From Vibrio chagasii (GTDB lineage Bacteria; Pseudomonadota; Gammaproteobacteria; Enterobacterales; Vibrionaceae): DNA of 64,000 nt. Where the stretch lies: contig NZ_AP025465.1 of the NCBI RefSeq assembly GCF_024347355.1, forward strand, positions 2,790,001-2,854,000. The letters are read 5' to 3'. A program made the translations under genes and the position numbers. Under the pieces are notes generated by a model that saw only the letters and a program-made list of their open reading frames with translations, had not been told where the DNA came from and did no database searches. Shown here piece after piece: positions 17,826 through 27,900 of the stretch; position 1 is the stretch's first letter; every line of letters begins with the position of its first letter.

Positions 17826-19760
17826 ATGAATTATCGCATCGACTTAGCTGTTCTTTCTGAACAAAAAAACAACTGCCGATTTGGCCTTACGGTACACAAC
17901 TTAAGTGATCTTGACGTAACTGATTGGTCACTCCATTTTGCATTTGACCGATTCATCCTTCCAGAGAGTCTGTCGCAAGGTGAATTAACTCAAGTAGGAA
18001 GCTTTTGTTCTTACCAGCCAAGTGCCAACGTGTTAAAGGCGAACAACCATTACTACCTTGAATTCAGTATTCAAAGCGCTCCATTCCGTTTCTATTCTGA
18101 TGGTCTCAATGACGCCTTTATCCAAACACATCATCAAGGCGAAACCTCGGTACTACCAGTAGCAATATCACCAATAGTGCTGGCTTCACCATATCGTGAA
18201 CGCAGCCAAATCCCAGAAGTGGATGCGGCACAGGTAGCACTGATCCCCCAACCGAATCAATTCGAGTTGAAACAAGGCGGCTTCGCACTGAACAAAGAGT
18301 GCAAAGTTGAAGTTCAGTCTCACCTTGCAGAGAAAGCCAGTGCTTGGCTACAACAAGAATTACTGACGACGTTTGAGCTAGCGGTTTCAACAGAACTATC
18401 ACCAGAAGAAAACGGTGACATTCTACTGCGTAGTAATCCGACTTTAGATGAAGCCGAGCACAAGCTAACGATCACAACTCAGCAAGTGGTCGTAGAATCC
18501 GGCAGCCAATCAGGCTTTACGCATGCCGTCGCTAGCTTAATCCAATTGGTTCAACAACAAGATGCTGAACACTTCTCTGTGCCATGTTGCAAAATCGCCG
18601 ATCAACCTCGTTTCAAATACCGAGGCATGATGTTGGACTGCGCACGTCACTTCCACTCTGTGGAGCAAGTGAAGCGTTTAATCAACCAACTGGCGCACTA
18701 CAAATTCAACGTTTTTCATTGGCACCTAACCGATGATGAAGGTTGGAGAATCGAGATTAAGCGACTACCTCAACTCACTGAAATCGGTGCTTGGCGAGGC
18801 CCTGACTATGCATTGGAGCCGCAATATACCCATATTGCGGAAAACTACGGCGGCTTCTACACACAGCAACAGATTCGCGAAGTTATTGAATACGCAGAGC
18901 AACGTAGCATCACGGTGATCCCAGAGATCGATATCCCAGGACACTGCCGCGCCGCGATCAAATCACTGCCTGATATGTTGGTAGAGCAAGCGGACACCAC
19001 TCAATATAAAAGCATTCAGCACTACAACGACAATGTACTAAACCCAGGTTTATCGGGGACTTATCAGTTCTTAGATATCGTTATTGAAGAAGTCGCTGAA
19101 CTCTTCCCGAGTGAATTGATTCACATGGGTGCAGACGAAGTGCCACCTGGAGTGTGGACCAACAGCTCTGCTGCTCAAGCACTGATGAAAGAACATCAAT
19201 ACCAAGACAGCAAAGATCTACAAGGCCACCTGTTCCGCTATGCCGAGAACAAACTTAAGCAGCTAGGCAAACGCATGGTGGGCTGGGAAGAGGCACAACA
19301 CGGCGACAAGGTGAGCAAAGAGACCATCATCTACTCGTGGCTCAGTGAAGAAGCCGCCGTGAACTGTGCTCGCCAAGGCTTTGATGTGGTTCTGCAACCC
19401 GCACAATTTACTTATCTCGACATGACCCAAGATTATTCCCCGGAAGAGCCGGGCGTAGATTGGGCTGCCGTTATCCCATTAGAACAAGCTTATACCTACG
19501 AAACGCTTGCTGAGATATCCGACACCGACCCAATTCGTAAGCGGATCCGCGGAATTCAGTGTGCTCTATGGTGTGAGATCGTCACCAACCAAAAGCGTAT
19601 GGATTACATGGTATTCCCAAGAATTAGCGCTTTAGCTGAAGGATGTTGGACACACAAAAACAACCGAAACTGGCTTGATTACCTGTCTCGCCTAAAAGGT
19701 CACTTGCCGCTACTCGACAGACTCAATGTTGATTACCGCAACCCTTGGAAAGCTGAATAA
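17826..19760 (+). CDS. GH20 beta-N-acetylhexosaminidase
   Basis: This 644-residue enzyme has an N-terminal carbohydrate-binding-like domain (about 1-125), a GH20b domain (about 140-255) and a family-20 TIM barrel. The catalytic Asp-Glu pair is in HMGADEVPPG near residue 440; HWHLTDDEGWRIE and EIDIPGH are family signatures. There is no signal peptide, so it should release GlcNAc from imported chitooligosaccharides in the cytoplasm. It begins 12 bases after the kinase with an AGGGAA ribosome site. Confidence 0.92.
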   Translation: MNYRIDLAVLSEQKNNCRFGLTVHNLSDLDVTDWSLHFAFDRFILPESLSQGELTQVGSFCSYQPSANVLKANNHYYLEFSIQSAPFRFYSDGLNDAFIQTHHQGETSVLPVAISPIVLASPYRERSQIPEVDAAQVALIPQPNQFELKQGGFALNKECKVEVQSHLAEKASAWLQQELLTTFELAVSTELSPEENGDILLRSNPTLDEAEHKLTITTQQVVVESGSQSGFTHAVASLIQLVQQQDAEHFSVPCCKIADQPRFKYRGMMLDCARHFHSVEQVKRLINQLAHYKFNVFHWHLTDDEGWRIEIKRLPQLTEIGAWRGPDYALEPQYTHIAENYGGFYTQQQIREVIEYAEQRSITVIPEIDIPGHCRAAIKSLPDMLVEQADTTQYKSIQHYNDNVLNPGLSGTYQFLDIVIEEVAELFPSELIHMGADEVPPGVWTNSSAAQALMKEHQYQDSKDLQGHLFRYAENKLKQLGKRMVGWEEAQHGDKVSKETIIYSWLSEEAAVNCARQGFDVVLQPAQFTYLDMTQDYSPEEPGVDWAAVIPLEQAYTYETLAEISDTDPIRKRIRGIQCALWCEIVTNQKRMDYMVFPRISALAEGCWTHKNNRNWLDYLSRLKGHLPLLDRLNVDYRNPWKAE

Positions 19761-19887
19761 AACAAAACCACAGCATGCTCATACCGAGTGATAGCTGACT
19801 CAAATTAAGGTGCTCAGTCCAACAAAACTCAGCATCACTATTTAAAAATTAGCTGCATAGATGCAGTTTGTTAAAAAGGAAATGACA

Positions 19888-22293
19888 ATGAAATACGGCT
19901 ATTTCGATAACGACAATCGCGAATACGTCATCACTCGCCCTGATGTACCAGCACCTTGGACCAACTACCTAGGTACTGAAAAGTTTTGTACTGTAATTTC
20001 GCACAATGCGGGCGGTTACTCGTTCTACAATTCTCCGGAATACAACCGTGTTACTAAATTCCGTCCAAACGGCACCTTTGACCGTCCAGGACACTATGTT
20101 TACCTGCGTGATGATGAGACTGGTGATTACTGGTCTATCTCTTGGCAGCCAGTGGCAAAGAGCCTAGATGAAGCGAACTACGAGGTTCGTCACGGCCTGT
20201 CATACTCAAAGTTCAAATGTGAATACAGCGGCATTACCGCAACCAAAACGCTATTCGTACCTAAAGGTGAAGATGCAGAAGTTTGGGACGTTGTGCTAAA
20301 GAACAACACTGATAAACCACGTACTATCAGCACATTCTCATTTGTAGAGTTCTCGTTCAGCCACATCCAATCAGACAACCAAAACCACCAGATGTCTCTG
20401 TACTCTGCGGGCACGTCTTACCAAGAAGGTGTGTTGGAATACGATCTGTACTACAACACTAACGACTTTGAAGGCTTCTACTACTTAGCGTCAACCTTCT
20501 CACCAGACAGCTACGACGGTCAACGTGACAACTTCCTTGGCATGTACCGCGATGAAGCTAACCCAATTGCGGTTGAAAACGGTAAGTGTTCGAACAGCGC
20601 TCAAACCTGTTACAACCACTGTGGTTCTCTGCATAAGCAATTTACCATTCAACCAGGTGAAGAAGTTCGCTTTGCTTACGTACTAGGTATCGGCAAAGGC
20701 AACGGTGAGCGCCTACGTGAAAAGTACCAAGACACTGCAAACGTAGATGCAGCGTTCCAAGGCATCAAGGATCACTGGGACGAGCGTTGCAACAAGTTCC
20801 AAGTTAAGTCTCCAAACGAAGGCTTAGACACCATGATCAACACCTGGACACTATACCAAGCCGAAACCTGTGTGGTTTGGTCACGCTTTGCTTCATTCAT
20901 CGAAGTTGGTGGTCGTACTGGTCTGGGTTACCGTGATACGGCGCAAGATGCTATTTCAGTACCTCATGCCAACCCACAAATGACCAAGAAGCGAATTATC
21001 GACCTGCTTCGCGGCCAAATGAAAGCGGGCTACGGTCTACACTTGTTCGATCCAGACTGGTTCGATCCAGAGAAAGCCGACGTTGAGCCATCAAAATCAC
21101 CAACGGTTGTTCCAACACCGTCAGATGACGACAAGATCCACGGCATTGAAGACACATGTTCTGATGATCACCTATGGATCGTTCCGACCATCATCAAATA
21201 CGTAATGGAAACTGGCGAGCACGAGTTCTTTGACGAAGTGATTCCTTACGCAGACGGTGGTGAAGCAACAATTTACGAACACATGAAAGCGGCACTGAAC
21301 TTCTCTGCAGAATACGTTGGTCAAACGGGGATCTGTAAAGGCCTACGTGCTGACTGGAATGACTGTTTGAACCTTGGTGGCGGTGAATCGTCAATGGTGT
21401 CATTCCTACACTTCTGGGCGCTACAAGAATTCTTAGACTTAGCTAAGTTCCGCAATAACGACGCTGATGTTGCGAAATACACAGAAATGGCAGCGAACGT
21501 TCGTGAAGCGTGTGAAACACACCTTTGGGATGATGAAGGCGGTTGGTACATTCGTGGTCTAACCAAAAATGGCGACAAGATCGGTACCGCTCAACAAGCT
21601 GAAGGTCGTGTACACCTTGAGTCAAATACACTAGCAGTTCTATCTGGTGCGGTTTCTCAGGAGCGCGGTGAGAAAGCGATGGATGCAGTCGACGAGAACC
21701 TATTCTCTGAATACGGCTTGCACCTAAACTCTCCATCGTTCGCGACACCAAACGATGATATCGGCTTCGTCACTCGCGTTTACCAAGGCGTAAAAGAGAA
21801 TGGCGCTATCTTCTCTCACCCGAACCCATGGGCTTGGGTAGCAGAAGCGAAACTTGGCCGTGGTGACCGTGCGATGAAATTCTACGATGCACTTAACCCA
21901 TACAACCAAAACGACATGATTGAAACACGTTACGCAGAACCGTACTCGTACGTGCAGTTCATCATGGGTAAAGACCACCAAGACCACGGTCGTGCAAACC
22001 ACCCATGGTTAACCGGTACTTCTGGTTGGGCATACTTTGCGGTAACCAACTTCATTCTTGGTGTTCGCACAGGCTTTGAAGGCTTAACCGTAGATCCTTG
22101 TATCCCAACAGATTGGCCAGAGTTTGAAGTGACTCGTCAATGGCGTGGTGCGACATACAACATCACAGTACAGAACCCGAATGCAGTAAGCAAAGGGGTT
22201 GCCTCTATCACTATCAACGGTGAGTCAGTAGAAGGCGCAATCCCAGTTCAAGCAGAAGGCAGCGTGAACGATGTTGTCGTTGTTCTAGGCTAG
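19888..22293 (+). CDS. chbP: N,N'-diacetylchitobiose phosphorylase (GH94)
   Basis: This cytoplasmic enzyme splits (GlcNAc)2 with phosphate into GlcNAc and GlcNAc-1-phosphate, saving one ATP. The 801-residue length equals that of the characterised Vibrio enzyme. The GH94 catalytic aspartate is in RADWNDCLNL near residue 492. The N-terminal beta-sandwich starts MKYGYFDNDNREYVI. The frame extends upstream to an ATG at 19861, but ATG 19888 is preceded by AAGGA at the right distance and matches the family start. It follows the hexosaminidase after a 127-base gap with no clear terminator and precedes the mutase. Confidence 0.95.
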   Translation: MKYGYFDNDNREYVITRPDVPAPWTNYLGTEKFCTVISHNAGGYSFYNSPEYNRVTKFRPNGTFDRPGHYVYLRDDETGDYWSISWQPVAKSLDEANYEVRHGLSYSKFKCEYSGITATKTLFVPKGEDAEVWDVVLKNNTDKPRTISTFSFVEFSFSHIQSDNQNHQMSLYSAGTSYQEGVLEYDLYYNTNDFEGFYYLASTFSPDSYDGQRDNFLGMYRDEANPIAVENGKCSNSAQTCYNHCGSLHKQFTIQPGEEVRFAYVLGIGKGNGERLREKYQDTANVDAAFQGIKDHWDERCNKFQVKSPNEGLDTMINTWTLYQAETCVVWSRFASFIEVGGRTGLGYRDTAQDAISVPHANPQMTKKRIIDLLRGQMKAGYGLHLFDPDWFDPEKADVEPSKSPTVVPTPSDDDKIHGIEDTCSDDHLWIVPTIIKYVMETGEHEFFDEVIPYADGGEATIYEHMKAALNFSAEYVGQTGICKGLRADWNDCLNLGGGESSMVSFLHFWALQEFLDLAKFRNNDADVAKYTEMAANVREACETHLWDDEGGWYIRGLTKNGDKIGTAQQAEGRVHLESNTLAVLSGAVSQERGEKAMDAVDENLFSEYGLHLNSPSFATPNDDIGFVTRVYQGVKENGAIFSHPNPWAWVAEAKLGRGDRAMKFYDALNPYNQNDMIETRYAEPYSYVQFIMGKDHQDHGRANHPWLTGTSGWAYFAVTNFILGVRTGFEGLTVDPCIPTDWPEFEVTRQWRGATYNITVQNPNAVSKGVASITINGESVEGAIPVQAEGSVNDVVVVLG

Positions 22294-22366
22294 TCACGCA
22301 ACTTAACCAACCACTCTTGCCTCAAGCCTATTGGGTTTGAGGCAAAGAGACTAAAAGGATTTTCTA

Positions 22367-23779
22367 ATGATTAAATTTGGTACAGGTGGCTGGCGCGCTT
22401 TCATTGGTGAAGAGTTCACCAGAGAGAACGTTCGCCTTGTCGCACAAGCGCTGGCAAACATCATCAACAATGAAGATGCAGCCAAAAATGGATTTGTGAT
22501 CGGTTACGACCGTCGCTTCCTTTCCGATAAAGCTGCATGTTGGTTTGCTGAAGTTTTAGCCGCTAACAACATCAAAGTCAGCTTCATCGATAAGTTTGTT
22601 CCAACCCCTATCGTCATGTTCCAAGCGAAAGAGATGGGCTGCACCTACTCGGCATGTATTACCGCTTCTCACAACCCAGCGGATTACAACGGAATCAAGG
22701 TGTTTATTGAAGGTGGTCGCGATGCTGACGAGATCATCACAGAGAAGATAGAACAGCAAATCGCAACTCTAACCAACGAAGACGTTATCCGCGTCGACTT
22801 CGAACAAGCGTTGAATGACAAAGAGATCGAGATCATCAACCCAATGAACGACTTTGTTGATTCGATCATTAACTTCATCGATATCGAGTCAATCAAGAAA
22901 GCGAATCTGCGCGTACTGATTGACCCAATGTTTGGTGTAGCGAAGAACGCCCTACAAACGGTTCTGATCAATGGCCGTTGTGATGTCGACGTGATCAACG
23001 ATGGTAAAAACCCAGATTTTGGTGGATTAATGCCATCACCAAGCGCAGCTACGCTCTATCGCTTGAAGCACTTAGTTGCAGCTGAAGGGTATGACATCGG
23101 TATTGGTACCGATGGCGATGCTGACCGCTTAGGTATTATCGATGAGAAAGGTAGCTTCATTCACCCAAACGAAGTGCTACTGCTGCTTTACTACTACTTG
23201 TTGGAATACAAAGGCTGGAAAGGATCGGTAGTTCGCAATATCGCAACCACTCATCTACTCGATAAAGTGGCGGCCGATCATGGTGAGAAGAGCTTTGAGG
23301 TTCCAGTAGGCTTTAAGCATATCAGCTCGCAAATGGAAGCCGACGACTCTCTGATTGGTGGTGAAAGTTCAGGTGGTTTAACCATTCGCGGCCACATCAA
23401 AGGTAAAGATGGTGTCTTCGCATCTAGCCTACTGGTTGAGATGATCAGTGTAACGGGCAAGAAATTGTCTGAATTACTTGATGAGATCTACTCGAAATAT
23501 GGCTATGCCTACACCGCTGAAGGTGACTGCAAATTCAAACCTTCAGAAAAAGAAGCGCTCTACACCAAGATCTACGTAGAGAAGCAACTGCCTGAGTTTG
23601 AGTATGAGATTGAAAAAGTCAGCTATGAAGATGGTGCCAAGGTGTACTTTAAGAATGGCGGCTGGGTTATTGCTCGTTTCTCTGGAACAGAGCCTTTACT
23701 ACGAATCTTCGCTGAAATGGAAGATAAAGAGACTGCAGAACGTGTTCTTCAAAAAGTGAAAGACTTCCTCTCTCTATAG
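22367..23779 (+). CDS. Phosphohexomutase (phosphoglucomutase/phosphomannomutase family)
   Basis: This 470-residue alpha-D-phosphohexomutase carries the phosphoserine loop TASHNPADYNG near residue 100, the Mg-binding GTDGDADRLG near 247, the sugar loop GGESSGGL near 330 and the C-terminal RFSGTEPLLR phosphate site. As the last gene after chitobiose phosphorylase it most likely converts GlcNAc-1-P to GlcNAc-6-P, entering the Nag pathway. The exact sugar specificity is inferred from context. It has an AAAGGA ribosome site, and a strong terminator ends the cluster. Confidence 0.88.
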   Translation: MIKFGTGGWRAFIGEEFTRENVRLVAQALANIINNEDAAKNGFVIGYDRRFLSDKAACWFAEVLAANNIKVSFIDKFVPTPIVMFQAKEMGCTYSACITASHNPADYNGIKVFIEGGRDADEIITEKIEQQIATLTNEDVIRVDFEQALNDKEIEIINPMNDFVDSIINFIDIESIKKANLRVLIDPMFGVAKNALQTVLINGRCDVDVINDGKNPDFGGLMPSPSAATLYRLKHLVAAEGYDIGIGTDGDADRLGIIDEKGSFIHPNEVLLLLYYYLLEYKGWKGSVVRNIATTHLLDKVAADHGEKSFEVPVGFKHISSQMEADDSLIGGESSGGLTIRGHIKGKDGVFASSLLVEMISVTGKKLSELLDEIYSKYGYAYTAEGDCKFKPSEKEALYTKIYVEKQLPEFEYEIEKVSYEDGAKVYFKNGGWVIARFSGTEPLLRIFAEMEDKETAERVLQKVKDFLSL

Positions 23780-23856
23780 GGCTTATAGAGTGCAGCAGTT
23801 TTGTATGGGACTTAACAAACCACTGCCTTGTTAAAGCCTATAGGTGAAGAACTCTT

Positions 23857-23890
23857 GCCCAGTACTTTGGTGAAAGTACTGGGCCTTTTT
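23857..23890 (+). terminator. Terminator ending the chitin cluster
   Basis: A 12-bp perfect stem, GCCCAGTACTTT/AAAGTACTGGGC, with a GGTG loop is followed by CTTTTT. It lies in the convergent gap between the mutase gene and fbpC. Confidence 0.92.
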
Positions 23891-23911
23891 ATAGCTGAGC
23901 CACTAAACCAC

Positions 23912-24940
23912 CTAAAAAGCCAGTACGCCTTTAGTGTCTACTTTCACGGTCACTGGCATACCAACTTCTAACGCTTCCGACGAAGTCGCCAGTAGCTTTT
24001 GCCCATTGGCTTCAATCACATAGCGACAATGGTCACCCATGAATTGCTGCTCCAATACTGACAAGTTACTGTCTGTATCATGGCTCGCGACAATGTGCTG
24101 AGGTCGTAGTAACAGCGCACACTCAGAGCCAACATCAATCTCCGTTTGCGCTTTTGCTTCCACTAAGCCCAAGCTGGTTTCGAATTCATTATCTGAGATA
24201 CGCTGAGCATTTAAGTAACTACCACCACCTAAGAAATCAGCCACAAACTTGCTTGATGGGTGGAAGTACAACTCAGATGCTGAGCCATATTGTTCAATCA
24301 CACCATGGTTCATTACGGCCATTTTATCCGCAAAGGCAAACGCTTCTTCACGACTGTGAGTAACAAAAATAGCGGTTACGCCCTGCTTCTTAAAGATCTT
24401 GCGGATTTGAGAAATCAACTCATGACGAACTTGGGTATCAATGTTCGAGAACGGTTCATCAAGTAGCAATAAATCAGGCTTGTAAGCCAAAGAGCGAGCA
24501 ATAGCGACACGTTGCTGTTGTCCACCAGACAACTGATGAGGATAGCGCTCACCATATTGATCAAGGTGAACCAGCTCTAGCATCTCTTTCACTTTTGCTT
24601 TCTTGTCTTGCTCAGACATATCACGCAGTCCAAATGCCACGTTCTGATTTACGGTAAGGTGCGGAAACAATGCATAATCTTGGAAGATCATGCCGATGTT
24701 ACGTTGCTCTGGTGGTAGCCAATTCTTACCATCATCAATAGTCTGACAGTTAAGATTCATTACCCCATGGCTCAACGGAAGTAATCCAGCAATCGCCTTT
24801 AGTAAGGTTGTTTTACCACAGCCACTAGCGCCAAGTAGGCATACGATCTCGCCATGTTCAACTTCAAGAGAAAGTGACTCGAGAACCGTTTGAGACTCAT
24901 ACTTACAAGTCAGATCTTTAATAGATAATGCACAGCTCAT
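23912..24940 (-). CDS. fbpC: Ferric iron ABC transporter ATP-binding protein
   Basis: This 342-residue ATPase has Walker A GASGCGKTT (about 36-44), Q-loop FQDYALFPH, signature LSGGQQQRVAIARSLA near 136, Walker B LLLLDEPFSN near 157, H-loop VTHSR near 190 and a C-terminal TOBE-like regulatory domain from about 240. The order with the permease and iron-binding genes identifies it as the motor of an Fe3+ importer (FbpC/AfuC type). Its start codon overlaps the fbpB stop codon by one base (TAATG), so translation is coupled. Confidence 0.92.
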   Translation of the reverse strand: MSCALSIKDLTCKYESQTVLESLSLEVEHGEIVCLLGASGCGKTTLLKAIAGLLPLSHGVMNLNCQTIDDGKNWLPPEQRNIGMIFQDYALFPHLTVNQNVAFGLRDMSEQDKKAKVKEMLELVHLDQYGERYPHQLSGGQQQRVAIARSLAYKPDLLLLDEPFSNIDTQVRHELISQIRKIFKKQGVTAIFVTHSREEAFAFADKMAVMNHGVIEQYGSASELYFHPSSKFVADFLGGGSYLNAQRISDNEFETSLGLVEAKAQTEIDVGSECALLLRPQHIVASHDTDSNLSVLEQQFMGDHCRYVIEANGQKLLATSSEALEVGMPVTVKVDTKGVLAF

Positions 24941-26565
24941 TAGTTTTTTTGCTCCAAAGAACGGTTGACGATGATCAATGGGATTAGACCCACCAGTACA
25001 AGTAACACAGCAGGCATCGCAGCCAGCTCTAGATGCTCGTCTGAGGCATAGTTATAAACATAGGTAGCTAGAGTTTCAAAGTTAAACGGACGCAGCAATA
25101 GCGCTGCATTCAACTCTTTCATCGATTCGAGAAACACCAATAGTCCTGCAATCAAAGCACCACGCTTAATCAGAGGCAAATGCACTCGGCGTAACATCTG
25201 GTTGGTGTTACAACCCATGGTCTTTGAAGCCATATCCAAAGACGGCGACACTTTACTTAGGCTACTTTCCACACTGCCGATAGCAACCGCAGAAAAACGC
25301 ACTACCATCGCAAAAATAAGCGCGAACATAGAGCCAGAGAAGATCAGCCCCGGACGTCCCCACTCCATCACTTTCGCAATATCATTAATTAAGTGGTCCA
25401 TGAACAAAACCGGCACCATCACACCAATTGCCAACACGGTGCCGGGTACGGCATAACCCATAGAAGCAAGACGCGTGTATGCCTGACTTCTCTTGCCTGG
25501 GCTTACTCGCTGATTAAAGTTCACAATGAGAGCAATGATCACACCGATGATCGCAGCCACAATAGAAACATATAAGCTGTTAACCGCGTATTCTCTAAAT
25601 TCTGGAGTCCAGCTTTGACCGAAGTATTTATAAGCATAAATAATTAACTGACCAAGCGGGAACAAAAATGCGACGCAGACTAGCCCCCAACACCAAAACA
25701 TTGCTAGCCATTTTTTCCAACCAGACAGGTCATAACGAAAATCTTCACTACTACTGAATTGATTTTGAAATAGCTTCTGTTTACGGCGACTGTATCGCTC
25801 CGAGCTTAACAATAGAATCACGATAACCAACATGATTGCCGATATTTTCGCCGCCGCGGTCAAGCTTGAGTAGCCTAACCAGGTATCATAAACCGCCGTT
25901 GTTAAGGTGTTCACCGCAAAGTAGCTGACCGTGCCGAAGTCACCGATAGTTTCCATGGCAACAAGTGATAAACCGACAGCCATTGATGGGCGCACAAGCG
26001 GCAAAGAGATGCGGCGGAAGCTTTCCCAAGGTGAGCATTTCAATAATCTAGCGGATTGGAGTAGAGAGACGTTCTGCTCCATGAATGCAGCACGGCACAA
26101 CAGGTATACATAAGGGTATAGAACAAGTGACAGAACAATAATTGCGCCAGACAAGGTTCTAATGTCCGGGAACCAATACTCCCCAGGCCCCCAGCCAGTT
26201 AGGTCGCGAAGCAGAATCTGCACAGGCCCGGCGAAGTCAAACCAATCGGTAAAGATGTATCCAACAATATAAGCTGGCATTGCGAGTGGCAAAACTAATG
26301 CCCACTGCAACACTTTCTCACCCGGCAAGCGACACATCGCCATGATCCAAGCTGAGGGGATACCAAATAGCAGCGACAAGAACATGGTTCCTATCACTAA
26401 AACGACAGTGTTATAAGCGTAAGTCGGCATCACTGTGGACATCAAATGAGAAAACAGCTCATTTGTTTCACCCACAGCGGTGGTGAATATCGCTAAGATC
26501 GGAAAAACCAGTAGTAAAGCTATCAAACCACTACTGGTGTTCCATAAATAATTCTTTTCTTTCAT
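24940..26565 (-). CDS. fbpB: Ferric iron ABC transporter permease
   Basis: This 541-residue permease contains two fused permease modules, each with its own coupling loop (around LLQSARLLKCSPWESFRR near residue 180, and SLDMASKTMGCNTNQMLRR near 445). About 12 hydrophobic helices are distributed over both halves. Length and duplication match the FbpB/SfuB family. It lies downstream of fbpA, from which it is separated by 248 bases containing a stable hairpin, so it probably receives only part of the fbpA transcription. Confidence 0.92.
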   Translation of the reverse strand: MKEKNYLWNTSSGLIALLLVFPILAIFTTAVGETNELFSHLMSTVMPTYAYNTVVLVIGTMFLSLLFGIPSAWIMAMCRLPGEKVLQWALVLPLAMPAYIVGYIFTDWFDFAGPVQILLRDLTGWGPGEYWFPDIRTLSGAIIVLSLVLYPYVYLLCRAAFMEQNVSLLQSARLLKCSPWESFRRISLPLVRPSMAVGLSLVAMETIGDFGTVSYFAVNTLTTAVYDTWLGYSSLTAAAKISAIMLVIVILLLSSERYSRRKQKLFQNQFSSSEDFRYDLSGWKKWLAMFWCWGLVCVAFLFPLGQLIIYAYKYFGQSWTPEFREYAVNSLYVSIVAAIIGVIIALIVNFNQRVSPGKRSQAYTRLASMGYAVPGTVLAIGVMVPVLFMDHLINDIAKVMEWGRPGLIFSGSMFALIFAMVVRFSAVAIGSVESSLSKVSPSLDMASKTMGCNTNQMLRRVHLPLIKRGALIAGLLVFLESMKELNAALLLRPFNFETLATYVYNYASDEHLELAAMPAVLLVLVGLIPLIIVNRSLEQKN

Positions 26566-26741
26566 CGCCTAATTACAACGAGGCTTAATGAAACACAAAT
26601 GCAGTTGCAAATACATCTCATGCCCTTTTAGTGGTGGGGGTTATTTATACCCATATACGGTAATGACTTCAAGGAGCTGTGCTAATAACTCTCAAGATCA
26701 AACGAGAGCTTTGTTTCAAAAAGTGACTTAACTAAAAACAA

Positions 26742-26780
26742 AACAACCTCAAGTACCCAAAACGGCAACTTGAGGTTGTT
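26742..26780 (-). terminator. Attenuator or terminator between fbpA and fbpB
   Basis: A 13-bp perfect stem, AACAACCTCAAGT/ACTTGAGGTTGTT, with a 13-base loop is followed in the leftward direction by TTGTTTTT. It starts 34 bases after the fbpA stop codon. Partial read-through would make binding protein in excess over the permease. Confidence 0.75.
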
Positions 26781-26813
26781 AAATCTAATATTGGCCGAAG
26801 CCTATATTAATAA

Positions 26814-27827
26814 TTACAGGTCGAATTTAACTTCGTCTAGAAGCTTGATTGCAGCTTCGTGGTGATCTGCAATTTGGTCTAGAGAGATAGTATCTGCTTT
26901 GAATTCTCCCCAAGAAGCTACTAGCTCAGAAGGTTTAACATCAGCTTTAACTGGGTATTCGTAGTTTACTTCTGCGTACATACCTTGTGCTGTGTTACCA
27001 GATAGGAATTCCATTAGCTTAACTGCGTTCTCTTTGTTTGGAGAGTACTTAGCCATTGCCATACCAGAGATGTTTACGTGAGTGCCTGTCGTCTCTTGGT
27101 TAGGGAAGTTAATGTAAACAGCGTCAGCCCAAGCTTTTTGCTCTTTATCGTTAACCATCTTACCTAGGTAGTAGCTGTTACCAAGAGAAACGTCACATAG
27201 ACCTTCTTTGATAGCTTTAACTTGTGCACGGTCGTTACCTTGAGGCTTACGAGCTAGGTTTGCTTTTACGCCTTCTAACCACTCTTTAGTTTCCGCTTCA
27301 CCTTTGTGAGCAATCATAGAAGATACTAGAGAAACGTTGTATGGGTGCTTACCGCTACGAGTACAGATTTTACCTTTGAATTCAGGCTTCGCTAGATCAG
27401 CGTAAGTGAAGTCTTCACCTAGACGGCCAACGCGGTCACGTGAAGAGTAAACGCTACGAGTACGTGTTGTTAGAGCAAACCACTCGTTGTCTGTATCTTG
27501 GTATTGAGCCGGGATGTTCTTTTCTAGAACGTCGCTGTTTACCGCTTGAACTAAGCCTTTTTCAGTTAGCTCAGATAGACGGCTGATATCAACTGTTAAT
27601 ACCACGTCTGCAGGGCTGTATTCACCCTCTTGAGCTAGCTTTTCTGCCAAACCTTTCTTAGCAAACTTAACATTTACCTCAATACCCGTCTCCTTTGTGA
27701 ACTCATCGAACATTGGCTCAACAAGGAAAGGTTGGCGGTAAGAGTATACGTTTACTTCTTCTGCAGCCATTGCTGCTGGTGCGATAGTGCTGCACGCAAG
27801 AGCTGAAAGAGTTAGCAGTTTTTTCAT
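26814..27827 (-). CDS. fbpA: Periplasmic ferric iron-binding protein
   Basis: This 337-residue family-1 solute-binding protein has a signal peptide (about 1-21, ending AAMAA). It shows the adjacent tyrosines in LGNSYYLGKMV near residue 215 that coordinate Fe3+ in FbpA/FutA-type proteins, as well as VYSYRQPFL at the start of the mature chain. It captures Fe3+ in the periplasm for FbpBC. The start ATG has AAAGGA 8 bases upstream. The promoter and a Fur-like box are visible within 75 bases upstream, so iron repression is expected. Confidence 0.93.
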   Translation of the reverse strand: MKKLLTLSALACSTIAPAAMAAEEVNVYSYRQPFLVEPMFDEFTKETGIEVNVKFAKKGLAEKLAQEGEYSPADVVLTVDISRLSELTEKGLVQAVNSDVLEKNIPAQYQDTDNEWFALTTRTRSVYSSRDRVGRLGEDFTYADLAKPEFKGKICTRSGKHPYNVSLVSSMIAHKGEAETKEWLEGVKANLARKPQGNDRAQVKAIKEGLCDVSLGNSYYLGKMVNDKEQKAWADAVYINFPNQETTGTHVNISGMAMAKYSPNKENAVKLMEFLSGNTAQGMYAEVNYEYPVKADVKPSELVASWGEFKADTISLDQIADHHEAAIKLLDEVKFDL

Positions 27828-27844
27828 GGTAAAATCCTTTATAT

Positions 27845-27863
27845 CGAAATGATAATCTATATC
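27845..27863 (-). promoter_or_regulatory. Fur-like box at fbpA
   Basis: Read leftward, GATATAGATTATCATTTCG matches the 19-bp Fur consensus (GATAATGATAATCATTATC) at about 13 positions. It lies between the predicted -10 element and the fbpA start codon, where binding would block transcription. Confidence 0.6.
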
Positions 27864-27872
27864 AGTTGCGTT

Positions 27873-27900
27873 ATTATATTCATCAATAACACAATTACAA
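27873..27900 (-). promoter_or_regulatory. sigma70-type promoter of fbpA
   Basis: TTGTAA, 16 bases, then a perfect TATAAT, read leftward. Transcription would start about 40 bases before the fbpA ATG, at the edge of the Fur-like box. Confidence 0.65.
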
